Origin: JBCDGZ01 sp038750655
GTDB taxonomy: Bacteria; Bacteroidota; Bacteroidia; Chitinophagales; Saprospiraceae
Length of the DNA: 21,270 nt
Assembly: GCA_038750655.1 (NCBI GenBank)
Contig: JBCDGZ010000133.1
Coordinates: forward strand, 1 to 21,270
Direction: 5' to 3'
Position numbers and translations under genes: made by a program. Shown here one piece after another: positions 1 to 6,821 of the stretch. The notes below the pieces were generated by a model. It made no database searches, was not told the DNA's origin, and worked only from the letters and a program-made list of their open reading frames with translations. Each line of letters begins with the position of its first letter. The stretch's first letter is position 1.

Positions 1-489
1 GAAACCGCTTATCAACCTAACCCCGAGATGCTGGATATTCAGGCTTTGGTGGAAGAGATTGTTGAAAAGTCCAGAAAAAGCAATCCCGAAGCACAGATTA
101 ATGTAGATGCCCAATTGGAAAATCCTTATATTTTTGCGGACAAATCGGGGATGACTTCAGTCGCCCAGAATTTGATTGAAAATGCTATTAAGTATTCCAA
201 TAAACCTGCTCAAATTGATCTACACCTGGTTCAGCAGAATGGGCACATCAACTGGGCAATAGCCGATCAGGGCATTGGCGTTTCTGATCAGGAAAAAAAG
301 CGGATTTTCAAGCGATTTTATCGGGTGGGAAATGAAGATACCCGGAAAACCAAAGGAACAGGTTTGGGTTTATATATTGTCAATGAAATCATCAAAGCAC
401 ACCAGGGCAGTATTCAAATCGTTGATAATCAACCCAAGGGCAGTATCTTTAAAATTAAATTGCCACACAAACAAAACGATCAACCATAA
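1..489 (+). CDS. Sensor histidine kinase, C-terminal part (5' end outside window)
   Basis: The reading frame is open from base 1, so the ATG at 28 is internal and the gene is cut by the window edge. The visible 162 residues are the catalytic ATP-binding domain (HATPase_c) of a membrane or cytoplasmic sensor kinase that autophosphorylates a histidine and passes the phosphate to a response regulator. Seen motifs, counted from the ATG at 28: the N box NLIENAIKYS near residues 48-57, the G1 box DQGIGV near 80-85, the F box FKRFYRV near 94-100, and the G2 box GTGLGLYIV near 110-118. The sensor and dimerisation/phospho-acceptor parts lie upstream and cannot be judged. The stop is 14 bases before the start of the OmpR-type regulator, so the two almost certainly form an operon and a cognate pair. 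The signal sensed cannot be told from this part. Confidence 0.93.
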   Translation, partial: ETAYQPNPEMLDIQALVEEIVEKSRKSNPEAQINVDAQLENPYIFADKSGMTSVAQNLIENAIKYSNKPAQIDLHLVQQNGHINWAIADQGIGVSDQEKKRIFKRFYRVGNEDTRKTKGTGLGLYIVNEIIKAHQGSIQIVDNQPKGSIFKIKLPHKQNDQP

Positions 490-503
490 AGTAGTAACCC
501 TTC

Positions 504-1187
504 ATGAGAATTTTATTTGCAGAGGATGAAGAAAACATCCGCGATGTCGTCAAAATGAACCTTGAATTAGAAGGCTACGAAGTGGTCAGTGCAGCTGATG
601 GCCTTTTGGCCTTGAAATACTTTAACGAACAGCATTTTGATTTGTTGGTACTGGATGTGATGTTGCCAGAAGTCGATGGCTACCAGATTTGTGAGCAGGT
701 GCGGCTCACCAATATGGAGGTACCTATTATTTTCCTGACGGCCAAGGATACCACGACGGATCGGATTACAGGACTGAAAAAGGGGGCTGATGACTACCTG
801 ACTAAGCCGTTTAGCCTAGAAGAGCTGTTACTACGCGTACAAAATCTCATCAAACGCAGCAGTAAATCGCCGGCCAATACGCCAGAACTGTATGATTTTG
901 GGGGCAATAAGGTCAACTTTCTGACCTATGAGGCCCAAAGTCAAAACGGCGAAACCTTTTCCCTCACCAAAAAAGAAGCAATGCTGCTCAAGCTGCTGGT
1001 TGATCGCAAAAACGAGGTGCTCTCCCGCCAGCAGATTCTCCAATCCGTCTGGGGCTACGATGTCTATCCCTCTACCCGTACCATCGATAATTTCATCCTT
1101 TCTTTCCGCAAATACTTCGAGGAGGACCCTCGCAACCCCCGCTACTTCTTATCGATCCGAGGAGTCGGGTATAAATTTGTAGAATAA
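504..1187 (+). CDS. OmpR/PhoB-family response regulator
   Basis: The 227-residue product is a two-component transcription regulator and the likely phosphate acceptor of the kinase just upstream. The receiver domain (about 1-120) shows the acidic pocket E7/D8, phospho-acceptor D51 in LVLDVMLPEVDGY, switch T79 in IFLTAKD and K101 in YLTKPFSLEEL. The C-terminal winged-helix DNA-binding domain (about 130-227) carries the typical LTKKEAMLLKLLV start, LSRQQILQSVWG, the recognition helix around TRTIDNFILSFRKYF, and the wing end SIRGVGYKF. The length is normal for the family. The ATG follows the kinase stop by 14 bases without a visible Shine-Dalgarno sequence, as is usual in Bacteroidota. The last 39 bases overlap the 3' end of the opposite-strand gene ending at 1149. 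The target genes are not evident. Confidence 0.95.
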   Translation: MRILFAEDEENIRDVVKMNLELEGYEVVSAADGLLALKYFNEQHFDLLVLDVMLPEVDGYQICEQVRLTNMEVPIIFLTAKDTTTDRITGLKKGADDYLTKPFSLEELLLRVQNLIKRSSKSPANTPELYDFGGNKVNFLTYEAQSQNGETFSLTKKEAMLLKLLVDRKNEVLSRQQILQSVWGYDVYPSTRTIDNFILSFRKYFEEDPRNPRYFLSIRGVGYKFVE

Positions 1188-2267
1188 GCTAGAGCTAATC
1201 GACTGAGGCTGGGGATGCTCCAAGACGAATAGGGTCAGCCAGCTGTCTCTAGATAGGAAAATGAGTTGGTCTTTCTCTACTCTTAGGGGAATGACCCTCC
1301 AAGCGAAGGAATTGCTGTCTTTCAGATCAATTTGTTCGAAAAAGTTAAGTCTATTTCTAGTAGGGTCAAACTCCCAAGAGCCTTCCGGAATATTCAGCAT
1401 CCTCTTTTCTTTATGTTCAATGCTACATCGCCCATCAGGCTCCAACTTAAAGCGGAATTGTTTCATCTTCTCAGAAAATGAATGGACACTCATCTCCTGG
1501 CTCCAACTTTCTTCGCTCATTTTCCCTACAAATCCGACCTGTTGCACCAACCATTCTCCCAATAGTTCTTCTGCTTTCAAAGGTACCGTTGGCGCTTCAT
1601 ACCTGTGATGATAGTACAACTTGAATTCCGCAATCCTCCCTTCCTCAACAGCGGCAGCTACGCGGTAATAATGTCCCTCCTTGCTCAACACCCGATAGCG
1701 AAAGCGATCCCTCGACCTATTCCTCCCGTACTGCGTCCACCCCCAATTTTTCACACCAACAGTCAATCCAAATTCCTTATCCTTGATCTTCTCCACGTTG
1801 TACTTAAGAAAGTATTTGCCCCCTTCCGCCCATTCCTCCCAGTATTCACGATCCAGCTTAATGACCGCTAATTTACCGTCAGCTTCAAAGTAGTACATCA
1901 GCTCATACTCAAAGAGTGCAGCAAAATCTTCTTCACTAATACTAGATGCTGGCATACTTTTCAGCCATTTCCAGCTGTCCAAAGCTTCATCCGGCCACTC
2001 CTTCATCGCAGCTGCTATAAAAGTTGAGCAGTACCGATTCAATTGAAGATGGGCCGAGGACATAATCTCGTGCAAAAGCGTGTCGCTGACCTCCTGGTAG
2101 CAGGAATTGCCCAACTCCTCTCTCACACAATGCTCAATCTTATTGTTTTTCTCCTCGGGCTGCTCGTCCAAACAATGGCATACCTCTTGAGCAAGCCCTG
2201 CTGCCGTTTGGGAAAAGCTATTTGAAGTCAACAGCCCCATTAGGGCCAGTAGGAGTAGTTTTTTCAT
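1149..2267 (-). CDS. Secreted hypothetical protein with Cys-rich N-terminal segment and lipocalin-like C-terminal half
   Basis: I do not recognise a named family. I choose the ATG at 2267 because it gives a clean signal peptide (MKKLLLLALMGLLTSNSFSQ, cleavage likely before Q20 or T21); an in-frame ATG at 2291 would add eight residues before it and overlap the upstream gene. The 372-residue product should be exported to the periplasm or beyond. Residues 21-90 contain five cysteines (30, 32, 47, 56, 80), suggesting disulfides or metal/haem binding, although no CxxCH motif is present. Residues about 235-345 alternate beta-strand-like stretches beginning LLGEWLVQQ and containing GSWEFDPTRNRLNFF, resembling lipocalin-like domains of Bacteroidota; that resemblance is an impression, not a search result. 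It starts 13 bases after the stop of the membrane-protein gene and is probably co-transcribed with it. Its last 39 bases are antisense to the response regulator's 3' end. Confidence 0.75.
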   Translation of the reverse strand: MKKLLLLALMGLLTSNSFSQTAAGLAQEVCHCLDEQPEEKNNKIEHCVREELGNSCYQEVSDTLLHEIMSSAHLQLNRYCSTFIAAAMKEWPDEALDSWKWLKSMPASSISEEDFAALFEYELMYYFEADGKLAVIKLDREYWEEWAEGGKYFLKYNVEKIKDKEFGLTVGVKNWGWTQYGRNRSRDRFRYRVLSKEGHYYRVAAAVEEGRIAEFKLYYHHRYEAPTVPLKAEELLGEWLVQQVGFVGKMSEESWSQEMSVHSFSEKMKQFRFKLEPDGRCSIEHKEKRMLNIPEGSWEFDPTRNRLNFFEQIDLKDSNSFAWRVIPLRVEKDQLIFLSRDSWLTLFVLEHPQPQSISSSLFYKFIPDSSDR

Positions 2268-2280
2268 CAGCGTTTTAATT

Positions 2281-3306
2281 TTATTGTACAATTTTTTCTA
2301 CAGCTGTTTCTAACTGTATCTTGAATCGTTGCGGTTCATCAACATGTAGAGCGATGGTATGAAATCGTTTTTTGATGTTGTAAAAACCAGACAGTTTGTG
2401 TTCTTCCTTGAGGTAAATGATGGTATTATGGCTTTCCAAATCATCCAAAGTTGAGGACTTGACCCCCCCTTTTTTAAGGTCAATACGCTTACGACTATTC
2501 TCAACGCGCTCAATAAATTCTAACGGAATATCGGTCTCCGAGAGTATGCCGAAGCGAAGTTCTAGTCGATCCTCACGGATGGCAATGGGCCGCTTGGGCA
2601 GAGAGCGGATAATACCGAACACCTGTAGGCAGGTATAGATACTTAAGAAGGTCAATATCCAGGCGGCTAAGGGGCTCCAACGTTCGAGCAGTAAGTGCAC
2701 TACACCCGCTTCGACGATAATCAGAAAGATGAAAACGCCCAGTATGGAGACCATGCCACTGCGCTTGTGGTAAGAAAATTCGTGGGCCGCCAAAGGCCGC
2801 TCTTTCCAATGGATAAACCCATAGTAAATGATCGCAATCTCGGTAATCACCGGGCCAGTAAGGCGTCGAGGCAATAAGGACGTCGCCGCGGAGCGAAGTG
2901 CAGTAAAAAAGTCGGGGGTCACCGCCTTTTGCCTCTGATAAGCTTTTATCGTTTGCCGAACCTTGTAGATGACCGTCCCCAACACCGCCAATTCAATGAC
3001 CGGAAAAACGTAGGTCTTGAACTGACTCAAAGCCCACTGCTGATCCGCAGGGAGAATGAAACTGGCCACTAATAAACCCACCACAAAAAAAGGCAGTGCG
3101 GTCAACTTAGAGATGGTCGTATTGCGGATCAAAAAGAGGTAAAGTAGAGGACTGGTCAATAAAAGATCAAAAGTAATAGCCGTGGAAAGGCCCGAGGGAT
3201 CGTTGAGGAAAATAGCACTGCGGCTAAGGAGGATCATAGAGAGGATAATGAACAAAGGCGTGCCGAAGATCAAAAGGCATTGCCTGAAGTTTAAAGCTTT
3301 ACTCAT
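2281..3306 (-). CDS. Multi-pass membrane protein with C-terminal PH-like domain
   Basis: The 341-residue product has about six hydrophobic segments: roughly 8-28, 42-60, 68-86, 98-117, 184-207 and 212-233. A soluble basic stretch lies between the fourth and fifth. After the last segment, residues 240-335 read as beta strands followed by a helix, with IREDRLELRFGI and IPLEFIERVENSR, the look of a membrane-associated bacterial PH-like domain. Similar Bacteroidota proteins are often left as hypothetical or carry a doubtful 'beta-carotene monooxygenase' label; nothing here supports an oxygenase. I choose the ATG at 3306 (MSKALNF) over the one at 3333 because it places the first membrane segment near the N terminus. 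It is the first gene of a likely two-gene unit with the secreted protein at 1149-2267. Function unknown; an envelope role is an inference from context. Confidence 0.75.
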   Translation of the reverse strand: MSKALNFRQCLLIFGTPLFIILSMILLSRSAIFLNDPSGLSTAITFDLLLTSPLLYLFLIRNTTISKLTALPFFVVGLLVASFILPADQQWALSQFKTYVFPVIELAVLGTVIYKVRQTIKAYQRQKAVTPDFFTALRSAATSLLPRRLTGPVITEIAIIYYGFIHWKERPLAAHEFSYHKRSGMVSILGVFIFLIIVEAGVVHLLLERWSPLAAWILTFLSIYTCLQVFGIIRSLPKRPIAIREDRLELRFGILSETDIPLEFIERVENSRKRIDLKKGGVKSSTLDDLESHNTIIYLKEEHKLSGFYNIKKRFHTIALHVDEPQRFKIQLETAVEKIVQ

Positions 3307-3713
3307 GAGTTCTATTTTTGTAACAATAAACACTTGCTAGTTAAAACATTTTGTATTACATTGCAAAATAATTCGATCATTGCCAAAGTTTCTTGTACGA
3401 AATTCCTCCCTCTCCGATTACTTTGGCGATTCCAGTTGACATACCTCCTTGCACTTTCAAAGGCCTAGACGGTGTGAGGATGCCGATTCCTTAGAAAAGG
3501 AGTTCTTGTGATCTCTACCTGCAAGGACTGACTGTCTTATGGTCAGTACCGAACTTAGAGCAGGGGAGAGCGGCGGTGGTGGCGAAGTGGGCGGGTCCCT
3601 CCCAAAATGCCCAATCACTGCATACTTAACTCATTAACAACACCTTACACTACTTCTAACTCCTCTCTCAAACATAACTTTTCCTCTACTTTCTCCTTTC
3701 TTTACCCATACCT
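3307..3713. other. Gene-free 407-bp stretch between a divergent start and a 3' end
   Basis: No credible gene or tRNA is visible here. Bases 3307-3370 are A/T-rich and should hold the promoter of the minus-strand membrane-protein gene, but I see only imperfect -7 candidates. The middle (about 3440-3600) is of mixed composition and includes a small hairpin, ACTGAC/GTCAGT at 3527-3532 and 3542-3547. A G/C-rich block follows at about 3565-3612, containing the motif listed at 3594-3614. The last part, 3621-3718, has no G on the plus strand and forms the 3' flank of the T9SS cargo gene, extending a few bases into it. Confidence 0.6.
3594..3614 (-). repeat. Copy A of a short intergenic motif (core TTTGGGAGGG)
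   Basis: On the minus strand this reads TTGGGCATTTTGGGAGGGACC. The last 21 bases of the window (21250-21270, plus strand) read TTTGGGGCTTTGGGAGGGTCC, sharing the core TTTGGGAGGG, an upstream GGG(G)C and a trailing CC. Both copies lie about 100 bases beyond the stop codon of a gene, in the same orientation relative to that gene, behind a C-poor tract. It may be a dispersed repeat or part of a 3'-end element; chance similarity is possible with two copies. Confidence 0.35.
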
Positions 3714-6578
3714 TTACCGCTCCCCCATCCGTAACAACTTCTTCTCCCAATGCCCCCCATCGCCGCTAACTTTCAAAATATAGAGTCCATTCGGCAAGCT
3801 TCCCATTTCAATTCTCGTACGACTACTTCCCACGGTCTCCCCCTCCAACAATTGACGTCCCTGCGAATCATACAACTCATATTCAAGACGTTTTTCCGCT
3901 TCGAGGAAGACGAATTGATCAAAGGGATTGGGGTAGATTTGGAAGGGGGCTTTGGGGGCCTCGGTGGTGGAGACGATGCTGATGACAACAGGGATGGTGA
4001 CGGCAGAGCCGCAGAGCGAATTGGTGGTAAAGAGGGTGACGTCGTAGACGCCGTTGCCGGGGAAGGTATGGACGGGGTTTTCCTCGGTCGAGAGGGGGGA
4101 GCCGTCGTCGAAGTTCCATTGGTAGTTCGCGGCGTCGGTGGATAGGTTGGTGAAGGTGACGGTGAACTCGTTTTGGTCGAAGGTGAAGTCGGCTTGGGGT
4201 TGGGGTTCGATGCGGATATAGGAGGCTTCTAGGAGGGTGTTGCTGCCTACGGTATTACTGACTTCGAGCCGTACGTCGAAGAGGCCAGCGTTATTGTAGG
4301 TGACGATGGGGTTGGCTTCGGTGGAGGTGGCGGGGTTGCCGCCCTCGAAGGTCCAGAGGCGGTCAGTGATGCCGGTACCGGAGTCATCGGTGAACTGGAC
4401 GGTGAGGGGGGCGCAGCCGGAGCCGTTGTCGACGCTGAAGGCCGGGTCGGGGGGGCCTTGTAGGCTGATCTGCACTTGCTCGATAAAGACGTCGGTACCG
4501 CAGTCGTTAGTGACCGTCAGGGTAATGAGAAAAGTGCCTTCTTGGGTATAGGTGTACGTTGGGTCGCGCATGCTCGAGTTGTTGCCGTCTCCAAAATCCC
4601 ATTGAAAGTTGTTGGCATTGCTGGATTGGTTGTTAAAAGTGAGGGTCGCGCCGCTTTGTAGGAAGCTAAAATCGGCCGTGGGGCCACTTTGCAATTGAAG
4701 GAAGGCGGGGCTGGTATTAAATTCAATGCCGCAGGAGTCGGTGACCACGCAGCGGTAGGTCGCAGAGACGGCGGGCATCGTCAGTTGCAAAATAGCAGAT
4801 TGGGTGCCCGAAAAATTGCTATTATTCGTCAAATCCATGTATCCCATTCCCAAATCCTGCTGCCATTGGTAGTTCAGGTTGATCCCCTGCGCCAAGAGTT
4901 GAAAGAAGGTATCTTGTCCTTCACAAATCACAATATCCTGGGGAGGGAGAAGCAGTTGAGGTTCGGGGATAATGTCGATGGTGACTTCATCAGTTGGAAG
5001 GTCCGTAATGCAATCGCTGCTGATCAGGCAGCGGTAGCGATTGCTGGCAAAGGTGCTATTGGCTCCGTTAACGCCCAGCATGGGGCTTTGTACGCCGCTA
5101 TAGGTCGCATCGTTACTCAGATTTTGAAAGCCACTGCCTGTATTCAGTTGCCATTGGTAACTCAGGCTGTTGCCGCTAGCTTGAAGGCCAAAGCTGAGGC
5201 CATCACCCGAGCAAATGCGCTGATTTTGAGGTTGTTGAGAAAGACTAAAATCGCTGATGGGCTCGACTCCCTGGGGAATGCTGTCAAACATCACTGGCAA
5301 GAAACCGATGTCGCTACCGACAGCCGCTCCATTGAAAGCATTGGTGCAGACCGGGCTATTCGACCAGCCCGCTTCACCGCCCAACTGCAATAAGGTATAA
5401 TTAGACAAGCTCAGGGTCTGGTTTACATAAGTTACGCCGCCGCCGCCGCCGCCGCCGGGCCCAAAACAGCGATCCTGGTTACTACTCACACTGGACCCAT
5501 CGCCACCCGCTACCTGTAATCGCACCAAGCCCATAATCTCCTCAATCTGCAACACCAATGTTCCCCCAGCACCACCACCACCACCGCCATCACCAACGAT
5601 TCCCTCACTGTCTTGTCCTTGCAATGAAATGGCCTTAGTTTGAGGGCTTTCCAGTATTTTTGCTACAATGATCGCAATCCCCCCGCCGGCTCCACCGTCC
5701 GAGGCATTGTCATTATTCCCGTGCCCGGCACCGCCGCCACCGCCCATAAACAGCCGGTCCGATCCCGACGGTAAGGCCCGACCGCCGATCCCCGGATGCC
5801 GCCCCCGGCAGCCAAAAGTCGAAGGCTCATTATTCTCTCCTCCCTGACCGCCAGCAGCAAGGTTGGCACCGCCACCACCGCCTGAATTGTGATCATTACC
5901 GCCACCACCACCGTTAGCCTGCGGCCCCTTACCGGCCTCGCGTCCAGGAATGAATTTAGCAATCCCTTCCCCTTTCGCAGAGCCTCGCCAATTATCCAAA
6001 GCATAATAGTGATCATTTTGCGTCAAAAACCACTGACAGTTATTGGGCAGATTAGATACTGCCTGCCCCCCGCGGAAGCCCGCCCCACTCAAAGATATAT
6101 CTTCCTCCAAAATAAGGCGTTCTGCTTCTAGGATCAAAACCCCACCAGTCGTTCCATCCCAAGGTTTGGCCTTTAAGGTATCAACCACCCGAGCTATTTG
6201 AAAAGTCGGGATATTAACCACCTGTACACTTCCATCTATATCATAGTCATTAAGCAGAAGATTTTGCAAATACAGCTCCCCTGCCGCAACAGAATCAATG
6301 ACTGCACGCTCGTGCCGCCCGGCATTGCGAATATCCGTAATGACGCCAAAATTACTGTTGTCATCCGAAGAAATGAGGGCGCCTTGCATTTGAATAATCA
6401 GCAGCGATTGTCCGACGCGAAAGCCCGTTGTATCGGCGACCATAATTAGGCTTTTGCAGTCCTGATCGATGCCGCTCACAGTGCTGTATTGATTAATCAC
6501 CCCTTCGATTGGAACTTGGCTAAACGATTGATTAACAGAAAGTAAGGATAATAAAGCAGTGTAGAAAATAATTTTCAT
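3714..6578 (-). CDS. Secreted Gly-rich, Ig-like and PKD-domain protein with T9SS sorting domain
   Basis: The 954-residue product is a large secreted or cell-surface protein, probably structural or adhesive; no catalytic motif is visible. Order of parts: signal peptide (1-20, MKIIFYTALLSLLSVNQSFS); an N-terminal region of beta character (21-220); a Gly-rich block (about 222-385) with runs of 5-7 glycines such as PGGGGGGGVTY; two Ig-like repeats (about 445-536 and 538-629), each with YQWQ and a YRC near its end, built around paired cysteines; three PKD domains (about 633-706, 710-791, 794-869), the first with FQWDFGDG, the second with the variant LWTFEGG and the third with YQWNFDDG; and a type A T9SS C-terminal domain (about 878-951) starting FQIYPNPFDQ and containing SLPNGLYILKV. 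T9SS cargo is exported across the outer membrane and often anchored to A-LPS. It is transcribed alone, divergent from rpsP. The start is fixed by the signal peptide. Confidence 0.9.
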   Translation of the reverse strand: MKIIFYTALLSLLSVNQSFSQVPIEGVINQYSTVSGIDQDCKSLIMVADTTGFRVGQSLLIIQMQGALISSDDNSNFGVITDIRNAGRHERAVIDSVAAGELYLQNLLLNDYDIDGSVQVVNIPTFQIARVVDTLKAKPWDGTTGGVLILEAERLILEEDISLSGAGFRGGQAVSNLPNNCQWFLTQNDHYYALDNWRGSAKGEGIAKFIPGREAGKGPQANGGGGGNDHNSGGGGGANLAAGGQGGENNEPSTFGCRGRHPGIGGRALPSGSDRLFMGGGGGAGHGNNDNASDGGAGGGIAIIVAKILESPQTKAISLQGQDSEGIVGDGGGGGGAGGTLVLQIEEIMGLVRLQVAGGDGSSVSSNQDRCFGPGGGGGGGVTYVNQTLSLSNYTLLQLGGEAGWSNSPVCTNAFNGAAVGSDIGFLPVMFDSIPQGVEPISDFSLSQQPQNQRICSGDGLSFGLQASGNSLSYQWQLNTGSGFQNLSNDATYSGVQSPMLGVNGANSTFASNRYRCLISSDCITDLPTDEVTIDIIPEPQLLLPPQDIVICEGQDTFFQLLAQGINLNYQWQQDLGMGYMDLTNNSNFSGTQSAILQLTMPAVSATYRCVVTDSCGIEFNTSPAFLQLQSGPTADFSFLQSGATLTFNNQSSNANNFQWDFGDGNNSSMRDPTYTYTQEGTFLITLTVTNDCGTDVFIEQVQISLQGPPDPAFSVDNGSGCAPLTVQFTDDSGTGITDRLWTFEGGNPATSTEANPIVTYNNAGLFDVRLEVSNTVGSNTLLEASYIRIEPQPQADFTFDQNEFTVTFTNLSTDAANYQWNFDDGSPLSTEENPVHTFPGNGVYDVTLFTTNSLCGSAVTIPVVISIVSTTEAPKAPFQIYPNPFDQFVFLEAEKRLEYELYDSQGRQLLEGETVGSSRTRIEMGSLPNGLYILKVSGDGGHWEKKLLRMGER
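5436..5456 (+). repeat. Seven tandem GCC triplets within the T9SS cargo gene
   Basis: Seven uninterrupted GCC triplets (GGC on the coding, minus strand) encode the run of seven glycines near residues 375-381 of the cargo protein. Other glycine runs in the same block use mixed GGT/GGC/GGG codons. A triplet repeat can change length by slippage without shifting the frame. Confidence 0.85.
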
Positions 6579-6656
6579 AGTCGATTAATTTAACAGCTTG
6601 GCAGAGCCATCAGCGTGCTCCGACAGTGCAGTTGGTCCGTCTTAAACTTTAGTTGG

Positions 6657-6684
6657 AAAAATTACCATTCCGGGGTGTACTCAA
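6657..6684 (-). promoter_or_regulatory. Weak candidate promoter of the T9SS cargo gene
   Basis: On the minus strand a TTG (6684-6682) is followed after 17 bases by TAATTTTT (6664-6657), one mismatch from the Bacteroidota -7 consensus TAnnTTTG. It would give a leader of roughly 70 nt before the ATG at 6578. The spacer is shorter than usual, so this is only a candidate. Confidence 0.3.
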
Positions 6685-6721
6685 TGGCAAGACTCTAAAT
6701 TAATCAATATTTTAATAAATT

Positions 6722-6752
6722 CTGATTTAATAGCAAAAAAGTGTTACCTTTG
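6722..6752 (+). promoter_or_regulatory. Promoter of rpsP (Bacteroidota-type)
   Basis: TACCTTTG at 6745-6752 matches the -7 consensus TAnnTTTG exactly. A weak -33 element (CTG at 6722-6724, in TTCTG) lies 20 bases upstream, and the whole upstream stretch is A/T-rich, as expected for a strong ribosomal-protein promoter. Transcription should begin near 6758, giving a leader of about 64 nt. Confidence 0.6.
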
Positions 6753-6821
6753 CAGCCGTTAAAAGCCCGACGCTTGTTCTCAAGTTAAAGGGGTATGGTT
6801 AAACCAAATAAATTTTAACAT

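Noticed and set aside
28..489. ATG at 28 as the start of the histidine kinase fragment
   Set aside because: The frame is open to base 1 and the family needs upstream dimerisation and sensor parts, so this Met is internal.
2281..3306. Beta-carotene monooxygenase function for the membrane protein
   Set aside because: Such a label is sometimes attached to similar proteins, but no iron-binding His set or oxygenase fold is visible.
3436..3441. TTGACA hexamer as a sigma-70 -35 box
   Set aside because: Bacteroidota housekeeping promoters use TTG/TAnnTTTG, and there is no matching -10 or gene downstream on the plus strand.
3440..3600. Structured RNA or tRNA in the gap before the cargo gene
   Set aside because: Only a 6-bp hairpin and scattered G/C pairing are visible; no tRNA arms or known riboswitch core.
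4689..5393. Long plus-strand open frame of 234 codons
   Set aside because: It lies opposite the T9SS cargo gene, whose domains are clear; the antisense frame is a by-product of its composition.
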